From contig NZ_CP107558.1 in the NCBI RefSeq assembly GCF_026427715.1, forward strand, positions 2,841,001 through 2,905,000: a stretch of 64,000 bases of DNA, read 5' to 3'. The stretch's first letter is position 1. Each line of letters starts with the position of its first letter. Position numbers and translations under genes: made by a program. Under the pieces are notes generated by a model. The model was given only the letters and a program-made list of their open reading frames with translations, was not told the DNA's origin and ran no database searches. The DNA comes from Methylocystis sp. MJC1 (GTDB lineage Bacteria; Pseudomonadota; Alphaproteobacteria; Rhizobiales; Beijerinckiaceae). Shown piece after piece: positions 45,421-55,098 of the stretch.

Positions 45421-46718
45421 AGCGTGCCGGCCTTTTTCTCTGCGCGCTGCTGCTCATGGGCGCGGCGCGCTATGAGACCTCCGCGCCGTCGACCGAGGCT
45501 TTCACCCAGCCGATCGACGGCCTGACGGCCGCGCAGACGCCGACTTTCCGGCGCGGCTCGGGGCTGTTTCGGCAGGCCTGGCTGATCGGCCCCTCCGACG
45601 ATCATCCCGATCTGATCGGGCTCGGCCCGCTGTATAATCGTCTTTCCTGTATCGCCTGCCATGTCAAAAACGGACGCGGCGCCGCTCCTGATCCCGAGAA
45701 CGGCGTGACGCGACATATGGTGGCGAGGCTGAGCGTCGAGGGAATGGATGCGCATGGCGGACCGCGCGCCCATCCCATTTACGGCGCTCAGCTCAATCCC
45801 GAGGGCGTTCCGGGAGTCCCGGGAGAAGGTCAGGCGACCGCCGCCTTCGACGAGACAACCGTCGCTCTCGCCGACGGCGAACGCGTGGCTCTGCGCCGCC
45901 CCAAGCTCGCTTTCCGCCGTCTTGCCTATGGCGAACTGGGGAAGGACACGAAGATCTCGCTGCGCAACGCGCCGCCGATCTTTGGCCTGGGATTGCTGGA
46001 GGCCGTGCCGGAGGCGGAAATTCTTGCCGGCAAAGGCAGGCCCAATTTCGTCTGGAGCATCGAGGCCAACGCCAGGACGCTCGGCCGTTTCGGATTGAAG
46101 GCCAATCAACCGAATCTGCGCCAGCAGATCGCCAACGCCTTCGCCGAAGACATTGGCGTCACCTCCTCTATGTTTCCAACCGAGACTTGCACGCCCGCAC
46201 AGGAAGCCTGCCGCGCCGCCGGCTCGCTAAAGCCCGATCTGACGAACGCCCAGCTCGACGCGGTCACGGATTACATCCGCTGGCTTGCGGTTCCCGCGCG
46301 CCGCGCGGCCGACGAGCCGCAGGTTGCCGCCGGCGAAAAGCAGTTCCACACGCTCGGCTGCGCGAGCTGTCATCGCGAGACGCTGCGGCTCGGGGCGTTT
46401 CCTGCGCTCCCCGCGCTGAGCGGCGCCGAGATTCACCCCTACACGGACCTGCTGCTGCACGATATGGGCGAGGCCCTCGCCGACGAGCGCCCGGATTATG
46501 ACGCCGGCCCGCGCGACTGGCGCACGCCGCCGCTCTGGGGCCTCGGCCTCGCCGGCAGGGGCGGCGACGGCGCGAACTATCTGCACGACGCACGCGCACG
46601 CACGCTCTCGGAAGCGATCCTTTGGCATGGCGGCGACGCCCAATCCGCCGCCGACGCCTTTCGCCAACTTCAAAAGCGGGAGCGCGACGCCCTGCTCGCT
46701 TTTCTCAACTCTCTCTAG
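45417..46718 (+). CDS. Di-heme oxidoreductase family protein (DHOR, DUF1111)
   Basis: This 433-residue exported protein (signal MKRAGLFLCALLLMGAARYE) has two heme c sites: CIACH at 78-82 and CASCH at 315-319. The surroundings RGSGLFRQAWLIGPS, GAQLNPEGVPGVPGEG and PPLWGLGLAGRGGDGANYLH are typical of the DHOR family, sometimes called thiol oxidoreductase. The family's reaction is not settled. The start is a GTG at 45417, inside the stop of the binding-protein gene, so translation is coupled. It is followed after 17 bases by a TonB-dependent receptor. Confidence 0.88.
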   Translation: MKRAGLFLCALLLMGAARYETSAPSTEAFTQPIDGLTAAQTPTFRRGSGLFRQAWLIGPSDDHPDLIGLGPLYNRLSCIACHVKNGRGAAPDPENGVTRHMVARLSVEGMDAHGGPRAHPIYGAQLNPEGVPGVPGEGQATAAFDETTVALADGERVALRRPKLAFRRLAYGELGKDTKISLRNAPPIFGLGLLEAVPEAEILAGKGRPNFVWSIEANARTLGRFGLKANQPNLRQQIANAFAEDIGVTSSMFPTETCTPAQEACRAAGSLKPDLTNAQLDAVTDYIRWLAVPARRAADEPQVAAGEKQFHTLGCASCHRETLRLGAFPALPALSGAEIHPYTDLLLHDMGEALADERPDYDAGPRDWRTPPLWGLGLAGRGGDGANYLHDARARTLSEAILWHGGDAQSAADAFRQLQKRERDALLAFLNSL

Positions 46719-46735
46719 CGGCCGGGGGGACGCAC

Positions 46736-48949
46736 GTGACCAAATATCTTACTTCCACTTCGCTTTCGGGCAGCTTGTTGCTGTCGCTCTGCGCGCCGGC
46801 GCTGGCGCAGACCGCCCTGCCGCCGATTGAAATTCGCACGCCAAAGGCTTTCGAGCTCGGCCAGATCAAGGTCGGCGAACGAAGACTGGCGACGCCGACC
46901 GGCCCCACGAGCCAAGGCAATGGCGCTGGCGCCGGCGGCGCCTCGTCGTCTCCTGCGCCCGCCAATGCGGATAACGCGCCGACGCCCAAACAGCATACCG
47001 ACGCTTTCGGCGGCTACACGATCACCAACCGACAGATCGAAACCTTCGCGCGCGACACGCTCGACCGCGCCGTCAATATTGCCCCGGGCGTCAACGCCAA
47101 CACCACGGGCGGGCCGCGCAACGAGCAAAACATTTACGTGCGCGGCTTCGATCGCTGGCAGGTTCCGCTCACCGTCGACGGCGTGCGCGTCATGCTCCCT
47201 GTCGATAACAGGCTCGATTTCGCCCGCTTCATGACCCCCGACATCGCCGAGGCGCAAATCGCCAAGGGCTATGCCTCGGTGCTCGACGGGCCCGGCGGCA
47301 TGGGCGGGCAGATCAATCTGGTTTCGCGCAAACCCTCGCGCGAGATCGAAAGCGAATTCAGAAGCCGCGTCGAGTTCGGGCGCGACGGGACCTATCAGGG
47401 CGTCCAAAACTACGGTTTCGTCGGCACGAAAAAGGATCTCTATTACGCGCAGCTCAGCGGCGCCTGGCAAAAATTCGATGGCTGGTTGCTGCCTGCGAGC
47501 TTTGTCTCGACGCCCATTCAAGGCTGGGGCTTCCGCAACCAATCCTACACGCAGGATTACAGCGTCAACGCCAAGGTCGGCGTGACGCCCAACGCCACGG
47601 ATGAATATTCGCTGACCTTTTCGCGGCAAGACGGCGACAAGGGCGCGCCGTTTCATGTCTCTCAGCCGATCAACACGCAAAACAACTGGAAATGGCCGTA
47701 CTGGCGCGTCCAGAACCTCTACTTCCTCTCGAAGACGAAGCTTGGCGACGCGTCCTATGTCAAAACGCGCGGCTATTGGAGCAAATATGAGAACTCCATC
47801 CTCGCCTTTGACAATTTCGGCTTGTTCAACCAGGCGACGCCCAAATCCTTCGACAGCCACTACTCCGATTATGCCCTCGGTGGCGAAGTCGAGGCCGGAA
47901 CGCAGTTCGAAGACATCGACACGCTCAAGGGCTTGTTCTACTACCGGTTAGACACCCACACCGAGTGGCAGAACAACTACGGCACGAATTATCAGGGCAA
48001 GCCCAAAGGCTGCGTGGCGAATGTGCCTTGCTCCTTCCAGCCGGTGATTGCGAGCCTGGAAGATACTTATTCCGTCGCGGTCGAGAACACATTCCATCCG
48101 CGCAAAGACATCGATGTCGTCGGCGGCTTCAGCTACGATTGGCGTCACCTGCGTCAGGCGCAAGGTTTTGCTTTGCCTCAAGGCACGATCACCTATACGC
48201 CAAAAGACATGAGCGCGCCGAACTACCAGGGCGCGGTCATCTGGCGCTATAACGGAACCGACGCCGACCGCGTCTATTTCAATGTCTCCGACCGCGTGCG
48301 CTACCCCACGCTGTTCGAGCGCTTCAGCACGCGTTTTGGCGGCGCGACATCCAACCCCACGCTTCAGCCTGAGCGCGCGGTCAATTATGATCTCGGCTGG
48401 TCGACGGAATTTGTGCCCAATGCGCGCCTCACGGTCGACCTTTTCCATAGCTGGGTTCAAAATCTGATTCAGAACGTCCCGATGCCCATCTATGGGCCGA
48501 ACGTCACCCAGTCTCAGAATGTCGGCGCTGGGCGCTTCACCGGCGCCGAGGTCTCGGTAGATTATCAGCCGCGGGAAGATTTCTCGCTCGGCGGCAATCT
48601 TACGGTCATGCGCCGGCGCGTCTACGCGCCTTATATTCCGACGTTCCAGCCGACCGGTGTGCCCGACATCAAACTCTTCCTTTATGCCGGCTACCGACCC
48701 ATTCCGGAGATCACGCTCACGCCGAATATCGAAATCGCGAGCAGCCGCTGGACGGCTTATCAGACTACGCAGTCCTACTACCGCACGGGGGCCTATTTCC
48801 TGACCAACTTCAACGCGGATTATCAGGTGACCAACAATCTCAAAGTCACCGCTGGCGTGCGTAATCTCTTCGACCAGCTTTACGTCCTGACTGACGGCTT
48901 CCCAGAGCCGGGGCGCAGCATGTATCTGGCGGTGAAGGCGACGTTCTGA
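46736..48949 (+). CDS. TonB-dependent outer membrane receptor
   Basis: This 737-residue receptor starts with a signal peptide (MTKYLTSTSLSGSLLLSLCA, from a GTG at 46736 after GGGGGGA). The plug domain is clear: TITNRQIETFARDTLDRAVN, NIYVRGFDRWQVPLTVDGVR, then VLDGPGGMGGQINLVSRKPS. About 22 beta strands follow, and the C-terminus ends in a membrane-targeting Phe (LAVKATF). A short low-complexity Gly/Ala/Pro linker follows the signal sequence. The ligand is unknown; co-location with a binding protein and a di-heme protein points to metal or metal-chelate uptake. Confidence 0.93.
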   Translation: MTKYLTSTSLSGSLLLSLCAPALAQTALPPIEIRTPKAFELGQIKVGERRLATPTGPTSQGNGAGAGGASSSPAPANADNAPTPKQHTDAFGGYTITNRQIETFARDTLDRAVNIAPGVNANTTGGPRNEQNIYVRGFDRWQVPLTVDGVRVMLPVDNRLDFARFMTPDIAEAQIAKGYASVLDGPGGMGGQINLVSRKPSREIESEFRSRVEFGRDGTYQGVQNYGFVGTKKDLYYAQLSGAWQKFDGWLLPASFVSTPIQGWGFRNQSYTQDYSVNAKVGVTPNATDEYSLTFSRQDGDKGAPFHVSQPINTQNNWKWPYWRVQNLYFLSKTKLGDASYVKTRGYWSKYENSILAFDNFGLFNQATPKSFDSHYSDYALGGEVEAGTQFEDIDTLKGLFYYRLDTHTEWQNNYGTNYQGKPKGCVANVPCSFQPVIASLEDTYSVAVENTFHPRKDIDVVGGFSYDWRHLRQAQGFALPQGTITYTPKDMSAPNYQGAVIWRYNGTDADRVYFNVSDRVRYPTLFERFSTRFGGATSNPTLQPERAVNYDLGWSTEFVPNARLTVDLFHSWVQNLIQNVPMPIYGPNVTQSQNVGAGRFTGAEVSVDYQPREDFSLGGNLTVMRRRVYAPYIPTFQPTGVPDIKLFLYAGYRPIPEITLTPNIEIASSRWTAYQTTQSYYRTGAYFLTNFNADYQVTNNLKVTAGVRNLFDQLYVLTDGFPEPGRSMYLAVKATF

Positions 48950-48977
48950 CATCGGATTCCGACGCAGTTGGTTCGAT

Positions 48978-49080
48978 GACATTCCCGACGCTCGCGAAGC
49001 GAGCGATCGGGAATCCAGAGCAAAACAAGCGCTCTTGCGGTCTGGATTCCCGGTCGGGCTTTCAGCCCGCCGGGAATGAC
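48978..49080. repeat. Dispersed palindromic repeat, GTCATTCCCG family (copy 3)
   Basis: GACATTCCCGACGCTCGCG with GGGAATCCAGAGC on the left pairs with TCTGGATTCCCGG and GCCGGGAATGAC on the right. It is related to the copies at 4898 and 10418. It lies between the convergent TonB receptor and hypE genes, and may terminate both transcripts. Confidence 0.8.
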
Positions 49081-49154
49081 AAATCCCAATGCGAGCTATT
49101 CAAGCGGAAACAGTATGAGGCGCCCAACACTTGAGCTGGTCACTCTTGTCAAGC

Positions 49155-50195
49155 TCAGCAAATGCGCGGCAACTGCTCGCCTGCAAGCCAATCCACAATG
49201 CGTGCGCCGCCGAAGGACGACGTCATCTGCACGAAGCGCCGCTCGTCCTCGACCGCGGCGCCGATGATCGCAGCGTCGCAACCGAGCGGATGGGCGCGCA
49301 TCGCCTCCAGCAGCGCCGGCGCCGCCTCCGGCGCGACGACGGCGATCAGCTTGCCCTCATTGGCGACGTTGAGCGGATCGAGGCCCAGCAGCTCGCAGGC
49401 GGCGGCGACTTCCGGCTTCACCGGAATGGCGGCTTCCTCGATACGGAAACCAACCCGCGACTGCTGCGCGATCTCGTTCAACGTCGCGGCGAGGCCGCCG
49501 CGCGTCGGATCGCGCATCAGCCGCAGCGCGGCGCCGGCCGCCGCGACCATGTCGGCGACGAGCCCATGCAGCGCAGCGGAGTCCGAAAGGATCTCGCAGT
49601 CGAACTCCAGATTTTCGCGCTTCGACATGACGGCGACGCCGTGATCGCCGATCGAGCCGGAGACTAGCAGAACGTCCCCCGGCCGCGCCTTGTCGCCGGA
49701 GAGATCGAGCCCTTCGGGAACGACGCCGACGCCCGTCGTGGTGATGAACACGCCATCCGCCTTGCCGCGCTCGACGACCTTGGTGTCGCCGGTAATCACC
49801 GGCACACCGGCCGCGCGCGACGCCGCGCCCATGCTCTCGGCGATGCGCGCGAGATCGGCGAGCGGAAAACCTTCCTCGATGATGAAGCTCGCCGAGAGAT
49901 AAAGCGGCCGCGAGCCCGACATTGCGATGTCGTTCACCGCGCCATGCACCGCGAGCGAGCCGATGTCGCCGCCGGGGAAAAACAGCGGCGAAACGACAAA
50001 GGCGTCGGTCGTCATCGCCATACGGCCCTTGGGCGCCTCGAAGACGGATTGGTCATTGCCCTGCCGCAGCCAGTCATTGTCGAGCGCGACGTGGAAAATA
50101 TCGGCGATGAGCTGCGCCATCGCGCGCCCGCCGGCCCCATGCGAAAGATCGACCCGCCCGCTCATATCGAGCTTGCGACGATAAGTCTTGGTCAC
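49155..50195 (-). CDS. hypE: Hydrogenase maturation protein HypE
   Basis: This 346-residue protein converts the carbamoyl group on its C-terminal Cys into a cyanide ligand for the [NiFe] iron. The C-terminus PRIC carries that Cys346. The AIRS-type ATP-binding core has SHGAGGRAMAQLI and MTTDAFVVSPLFFPGGDIG. The GTG start at 50195 overlaps the hypD stop as GTGA. It is the last gene of the hup-hyp operon. Confidence 0.96.
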   Translation of the reverse strand: MTKTYRRKLDMSGRVDLSHGAGGRAMAQLIADIFHVALDNDWLRQGNDQSVFEAPKGRMAMTTDAFVVSPLFFPGGDIGSLAVHGAVNDIAMSGSRPLYLSASFIIEEGFPLADLARIAESMGAASRAAGVPVITGDTKVVERGKADGVFITTTGVGVVPEGLDLSGDKARPGDVLLVSGSIGDHGVAVMSKRENLEFDCEILSDSAALHGLVADMVAAAGAALRLMRDPTRGGLAATLNEIAQQSRVGFRIEEAAIPVKPEVAAACELLGLDPLNVANEGKLIAVVAPEAAPALLEAMRAHPLGCDAAIIGAAVEDERRFVQMTSSFGGARIVDWLAGEQLPRIC

Positions 50196-51316
50196 GACGC
50201 AACCCTCTGCGTGTCGAAGCGGCGATAGGTCCATTGCGCGGCGCAGGCGCCCTCGGACGAGACCATGCAGGAGCCCATCGGCGTTTCCGGCGTGCAAACG
50301 GTGCCGAACAGCTTGCAATCATGCGGCCGCTTGGCACCGCGCAGGATCGCGCCGCATTCGCAGGCGGGATTGTCCTTGGCGCAAGGCGTCGTGACGCCGA
50401 AGCGGCGCTCCGCGTCATAATCCGCATAAGCCTCGCGCAGGCGCAAGGCGCTCGCGGGAACTTCGCCAAGTCCGCGCCACTCGAAGGAGTCGCGAAGCTC
50501 GAAAATATCGGCGACTTCGGCCTGCGCTTTGACATTGCCTTCCGTCGTGACGGCCCGGCCATATTGGTTCTCGACCTCGCAGCGCCCCTCGTTCAATTGG
50601 CGCACCAGCATCAGAATGGACTGCATCACGTCGAGCGGCTCGAAACCGGCGATCACGATCGGCTTGTTGAAGTGCTCTGCGGCGAATTGATAGGGCCGCA
50701 CGCCGATCACCGCGGAAACATGCGAGGGCCCCACAAAGCCGTCGATTTCCACGCCCTCGCCTTCGCCGGCGAGGATCGCGCGCATGGCGGCGGGCGTCAG
50801 CACATGGTTGCAAAAGACGCTGAAGTTCGAAAGCTGCTTCTGCGCGGCAAGCCTGATGGCCAGCGCGGTCGGCGGCGTGGTGGTCTCGAAGCCGATGGCG
50901 AAGAAGACGACTTCGCGAGACGGCTCCGCCTCGGCGATGCGAATGGCGTCGAGGGTGGAATAGACCATGCGGATGTCGGCGCCCGCCGCCTTCGCCTTGA
51001 TGAGGCTCATGCCGCCCGAAGCCGGCACACGCATGAGATCGGCATAGGTGCAGAGCGTGACTTTCGGGTGGCGCGCAAGCGCGATCGCTGCGTCAATGCG
51101 TCCGACGGGAAGCACGCAGACGGGACATCCGGGCCCATGGATCATGCGTATATTGGGCGGCAGCAGATCTTCGAGCCCGTAACGCGAAATAGCGTGCGTA
51201 TGGCCGCCGCAAAATTCCATGAAGCGGTACTCACGGTCGTCACGCGCCAAAGTCGCGAGGCTGCGCGCGAGGCCGCGCGCCAAGTGGCCGTCGCGAAACT
51301 CGTCCACATATTTCAT
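50192..51316 (-). CDS. hypD: Hydrogenase maturation protein HypD
   Basis: This 374-residue iron-sulfur protein provides the scaffold for Fe(CN)2CO assembly together with HypC. The conserved blocks are MEFCGGHTHAISRYG, GPGCPVCVLPVGRID, GFETTTPPTALAIRL and NPACECGAILRG, which carry the ligand and catalytic cysteines. The ATG at 51316 overlaps the hypC stop as ATGA. The length is normal for HypD. Confidence 0.96.
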   Translation of the reverse strand: MKYVDEFRDGHLARGLARSLATLARDDREYRFMEFCGGHTHAISRYGLEDLLPPNIRMIHGPGCPVCVLPVGRIDAAIALARHPKVTLCTYADLMRVPASGGMSLIKAKAAGADIRMVYSTLDAIRIAEAEPSREVVFFAIGFETTTPPTALAIRLAAQKQLSNFSVFCNHVLTPAAMRAILAGEGEGVEIDGFVGPSHVSAVIGVRPYQFAAEHFNKPIVIAGFEPLDVMQSILMLVRQLNEGRCEVENQYGRAVTTEGNVKAQAEVADIFELRDSFEWRGLGEVPASALRLREAYADYDAERRFGVTTPCAKDNPACECGAILRGAKRPHDCKLFGTVCTPETPMGSCMVSSEGACAAQWTYRRFDTQRVAS

Positions 51317-51537
51317 TCGTTCATTCCGGCGAAGTCGCGGATCATGGCGAGCGTGCGTTCGGCTTCCTCGGCGTCGACCTTGGAGAGCGCGAAGCCGACA
51401 TGCAGGATCACATAATCGCCGACAGAAACATCGTCGACCAGCGCGATCGATATGCTCTTGGAGACGCCGTCGAGCGACACTTTGGCCATCTGATCGGGCA
51501 GCAGCTCGGTAACGCGCACGGGAACGGCTAGGCACAT
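51313..51537 (-). CDS. hypC: Hydrogenase maturation chaperone HypC
   Basis: This is a 74-residue protein with the MCLAVPVRVTEL N-terminus, whose Cys2 is essential after Met removal. HypC carries the Fe centre to the large subunit. It overlaps both hypF (10 bases upstream) and hypD. A related but distinct paralogue, HupF, is encoded at 58294-58593 in the same operon. Confidence 0.95.
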   Translation of the reverse strand: MCLAVPVRVTELLPDQMAKVSLDGVSKSISIALVDDVSVGDYVILHVGFALSKVDAEEAERTLAMIRDFAGMNE

Positions 51538-53819
51538 GCCGCGCTCTCTTTCTCTCTCTCGCCGGCCGCGAAAGCGGCGCGCGCCATCGCGGCCTGTCCC
51601 AGCGACAGGCCGCCGTCATTGCATGGAACGGCCCGCGCCAGCAAAGGAAAAAGCCCGCGCGCGCGCAAGGCCTCGGCGAGGCCCTCGGCCAGAATCCGGT
51701 TCATCATGCAGCCACCCCCGAGCGTGACGCGCGAATGCCCCTGCGCTTGCGCCGCAGCGGCAATCCATTCGGCGCAACCTTCGATCAGCGCGCCGTGGAA
51801 AAATTCGGCGGCCTCGCGCGGGCTCGGGCGCTCTGTTGCCATGAAGGAGAGGATTGGCGAGAAATCGAGAATGCCGTGGCGAAGCGCGAAAGCGCCCGGC
51901 AATGTGCGCGGCGCTTCGACAAGCGCTTCGAATTCCATCGCCGCCTGTCCCTCGTAACGCTGTTCCAGACAGACGCCAGCGAGCGCCGCCGCCGCGTCGA
52001 AGAGACGCCCCATGCTGGTGGTTTTCACGGCCATGCCGCGACGCAGGCTCTCGGCAATCTTGGCCGAAAGAGGCGCGTCGGGAAACAACCGCTCGGCCAA
52101 ATCCAGGCGCCCGATGGCGGCGAGCGCCGCCATCCCCATGCGCCAGGGCTCGCGCGCGGCGCGGTCGCCGCCCGGCAGCGCAAGCGGCGCGAGATGGCCG
52201 AGGCGCGTCCATGCCGACCCGTAGACGCGCATCAATTCGCCGCCCCAGGCGCCATGATCGTCGCCCATGCCATAGCCGTCGAGCGCCACGCCGAGCGCGG
52301 GCCCCGAAACCCCATGCTCCGCCGCAATCGCCGCGACATGCGCCGCATGATGCTGGGCGCGCAGAAGCGGCAGAGTCATCTCCTCCGCGACGCGCGTGGA
52401 ATAGAAATCGGGATGAAGATCGCAGGCGACGACGTCCGGCGTGACGTCGAGAATGGAGAGGAGATGGCGCAGCGTTTCGTCGTAGAACCGCACGCTTTCG
52501 GCGTCATCCAGATCGCCGATATGTTGAGAGACGAAAGCCTCGCGCCCGCGCGTCACCGTCACTGCGGTCTTGAGATGCGCGCCCAAGGCGACGACGCATG
52601 GCCCGTTGGCGCCGAGATCGATCGGGTCGGGCGTATAGCCGCGCGCGCGTCGCAGAAAGGCGGCCGCGCCATCGACGACCGCTGCAACGGAATCATCGGC
52701 GCGCACCACAATGGCGCGGTCATGGCCGACAATCAGGTCGGCGATGGCGGACAGCCTGCGGCGCGCGTCTTCGTCATCGACCACGAGCGGCTCGCCGCCC
52801 GGATTGGCGCTCGTCGCCACGATGACAAAGTCATTCGCCGCCTCGCGCCAGGTGCTCCCGGAAGGAAAACCCGTCGCCGCGTGAAACAGCAAATGATGCA
52901 AAGGCGCATAAGGCAGCATGACGCCGATGCGCGTGAGACGCCGCGCAATTGCGGGGGCGAGCGTTCCTTTCGATTTGACCACGACGATCGGCCGCGCGCG
53001 ATGCTGGATCAGATCGAGTTCCGCCCCAGTCGGCTCGGCGAAAAGCGCAAGTGACGCGACATTGGCCGCCATGACGGCGAAGGGCTTGGCGTCGCGTTCC
53101 TTGCGGCGGCGCAACTCGGCGACAGCCGCCTCGTTGCGCGCGTCGCACATCAGATGATAGCCGCCAATGCCCTTTACCGCGACGATGGCGCCCGCGCGTA
53201 TCCTCTCGACGATAACGCCCGGCTCGACGTCGAGGCGCGGGCCGCATCTCGGGCAAGCGATCGTCTCGGCGTGGAAGCGCCGGCTGCGTGGATCGGCATA
53301 GTCGCGCGCGCAATCCGCGCACATAGCGAAGGGCGCCATAGAGGTCTGCGGGCGGTCGTATGGCAGCGAAGACGAAATGGTGAAGCGCGGCCCGCAATGC
53401 GTGCAGGTGATGAAGGGGTAGAGGTGAAAGCGGCTCGTCGCGTCGAAAAGTTCGTCGAGGCAAGCTTCACAAGTCGCCGCATCCGCGACAATGCGGGTAA
53501 GGCTTCGCCCGCCCGCGCTTTCACGAATCGAGAAATCGCTGTCGCCACATAAATCGATGCGCTCGACATCGATCGAGTCGATCGTCGCAAGCGGCGGCTT
53601 CTCCTTGCGCAGCGCCGACAAAAAATCCTCGTGCCGCGCGCCTTCGATTTCGAGCAGCAGGCCTTCGCCATCGTTCAGCGCGAAGCCGCTCAAGCCGTAA
53701 CGCGCGGCGAGGCCATAAGCGAAAGGCCGGAAGCCCACGCCCTGCACCGCCCCACGCAGCCGGATACGCAGCCGCGCCCTCGGCTCGCGCGAAGCGTCCG
53801 TGGCGGCGACTATGCTCAT
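51528..53819 (-). CDS. hypF: Carbamoyltransferase HypF
   Basis: This 763-residue enzyme uses carbamoyl phosphate to make the cyanide precursor and loads it on HypE. Domains in order: acylphosphatase (RIRLRGAVQGVGFRPFAYGL), two zinc fingers (CEACLDELF, CTHCGPRF, CADC, CPRCGPR), a YrdC-like domain (GGYHLMCDARNEAAVAELRR), and a Kae1-like carbamoyltransferase with HHAAHVAAIAAEHG. The start at 53819 lies 5 bases after the hypB stop; longer readings are within hypB. Confidence 0.96.
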   Translation of the reverse strand: MSIVAATDASREPRARLRIRLRGAVQGVGFRPFAYGLAARYGLSGFALNDGEGLLLEIEGARHEDFLSALRKEKPPLATIDSIDVERIDLCGDSDFSIRESAGGRSLTRIVADAATCEACLDELFDATSRFHLYPFITCTHCGPRFTISSSLPYDRPQTSMAPFAMCADCARDYADPRSRRFHAETIACPRCGPRLDVEPGVIVERIRAGAIVAVKGIGGYHLMCDARNEAAVAELRRRKERDAKPFAVMAANVASLALFAEPTGAELDLIQHRARPIVVVKSKGTLAPAIARRLTRIGVMLPYAPLHHLLFHAATGFPSGSTWREAANDFVIVATSANPGGEPLVVDDEDARRRLSAIADLIVGHDRAIVVRADDSVAAVVDGAAAFLRRARGYTPDPIDLGANGPCVVALGAHLKTAVTVTRGREAFVSQHIGDLDDAESVRFYDETLRHLLSILDVTPDVVACDLHPDFYSTRVAEEMTLPLLRAQHHAAHVAAIAAEHGVSGPALGVALDGYGMGDDHGAWGGELMRVYGSAWTRLGHLAPLALPGGDRAAREPWRMGMAALAAIGRLDLAERLFPDAPLSAKIAESLRRGMAVKTTSMGRLFDAAAALAGVCLEQRYEGQAAMEFEALVEAPRTLPGAFALRHGILDFSPILSFMATERPSPREAAEFFHGALIEGCAEWIAAAAQAQGHSRVTLGGGCMMNRILAEGLAEALRARGLFPLLARAVPCNDGGLSLGQAAMARAAFAAGEREKESAACA

Positions 53820-53824
53820 GCCCC

Positions 53825-54757
53825 TCAGCCCGCTGTTACTGCGCCGGCGGCGGCGTGCGCGGCGCGGGCCTCGATCCAGGCGTAGAGCGCCGCCATTCCC
53901 TCGCCGGTCTGCGCGGAGACGACAAGCGTCTGCAGATGCGGATTGACCTTCAGCGCATTGGCGAGACATTTGCCGACATCGAAGGTGAGATGCGGCAGCA
54001 GATCGGACTTGTTCAGCAGCATGAGATCGGCGGCCGCGAACATATCCGGATATTTGAGCGGCTTGTCCTCGCCTTCCGTCACCGACAGCACGACGACCTT
54101 ATGCGCCTCGCCGAGATCGAAAGCCGCCGGGCAAACGAGATTGCCGACATTCTCGATGAACAGAACGCCGCCCTTTTTCAGTTCGAGGCTCTCGAGCGCA
54201 TGGCCGACCATATGCGCGTCGAGATGGCAGCCCTTGCCAGTGTTGATCTGGATGGCGGGCGCACCGGTGGCGCGAATGCGCTCGGCGTCATTCGACGTCT
54301 GCTGATCGCCCTCGATGACGGCGACGGCGGCTTTCTCCTTCAAATCGTTGATCGCGCGCACCAGCAGCGTCGTCTTGCCGGAGCCGGGGCTCGACACGAG
54401 ATTGAGCGCCAGCACGCCCTTCTGCGCGAAGACCGTGCGATTGTCGCGCGCATAAGCGTCGTTCTTGGAGAGAATGTCGCGCTCGATGCGGACGATTCGC
54501 TCCTGGCTCAGGCCCGGGACATGCACGCCCGCGGCGCCGGCGCCGAAATCGATGGCCTCGCCATGCGCATGATCGTGATGGTGGTCATGCGCGTCGTCGT
54601 GATGATGATGGTCGTGATCATGGCCGTGGTGGTGATGACGCCCGTGGTCATGATCATGCGCATGGTCGTGATGATGGTGATGGTCGGCCGCGTGCTTCTC
54701 CGCGCCCGCCTTCTCGCCCTCGATCGTCGCCGTTCCGCAGCCGCACACTGTGCACAT
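53825..54757 (-). CDS. hypB: Nickel-binding GTPase HypB with His-rich nickel-storage region
   Basis: This 310-residue GTPase inserts nickel into HupL with HypA. The high-affinity N-terminal nickel motif is MCTVCGCG. Residues about 22-65 contain 26 histidines, a nickel store. The P-loop is [12 protein letters not shown], and NKSD lies in the G4 region. The start at 54757 overlaps the hypA stop as TGATG. The rich His tract may compensate for a reduced HupE in this operon. Confidence 0.97.
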   Translation of the reverse strand: MCTVCGCGTATIEGEKAGAEKHAADHHHHHDHAHDHDHGRHHHHGHDHDHHHHDDAHDHHHDHAHGEAIDFGAGAAGVHVPGLSQERIVRIERDILSKNDAYARDNRTVFAQKGVLALNLVSSPGSGKTTLLVRAINDLKEKAAVAVIEGDQQTSNDAERIRATGAPAIQINTGKGCHLDAHMVGHALESLELKKGGVLFIENVGNLVCPAAFDLGEAHKVVVLSVTEGEDKPLKYPDMFAAADLMLLNKSDLLPHLTFDVGKCLANALKVNPHLQTLVVSAQTGEGMAALYAWIEARAAHAAAGAVTAG

Positions 54758-55098
54758 CAGTCGACCTCCAACTCCTCGATGCGCAACTCGTCGCCCGAGG
54801 TCATCTGCACATGCCGCCTGCCGCATTCGGGGCAGGCGCCGAAGCGCTCGTCGAGCGGCACCGTCTTGCCGCAGTCGAGACACCAACCTTCGCCCGGCGC
54901 GTGGATGATGTCCAGAGTCGCGCCGTCGGCCACCGTGCCGCGCGAAATGGCGTCGAAACAGAAGCGCAACGCCTCGGGCTCGACATGCGCCATGGCGCCG
55001 ACCTTGAGCCGCACGACGCGCACTTTGCCGAAGCCCTGCTTGCGCGCCTCCTCGCAGACGATGTCGACGATGCTCTCTGTCAGCGCCATCTCATGCAT
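54757..55098 (-). CDS. hypA: Hydrogenase nickel-insertion protein HypA
   Basis: This 113-residue protein binds nickel through [10 protein letters not shown] (His2) and zinc through two CxxC pairs, CLDC (73-76) and CPEC (89-92). It passes nickel to HupL with HypB. The ATG at 55098 overlaps hupK by 8 bases. Its order in the operon, after hupK and before hypB, matches the rhizobial hup cluster. Confidence 0.95.
   Translation of the reverse strand: MHEMALTESIVDIVCEEARKQGFGKVRVVRLKVGAMAHVEPEALRFCFDAISRGTVADGATLDIIHAPGEGWCLDCGKTVPLDERFGACPECGRRHVQMTSGDELRIEELEVD

Noticed and set aside
45417..46718. Assignment of the di-heme protein to MauG/MbnH or cytochrome c peroxidase
   Set aside because: The spacing of the heme motifs and the surrounding blocks fit the DHOR family better, and no MbnP or methanobactin gene is adjacent.
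54545..54690. Repetitive CAT/GTG-rich tract that might look like a short repeat array or CRISPR
   Set aside because: It encodes the HypB histidine tract; no spacers or regular unit length. No CRISPR array was seen anywhere in the window.
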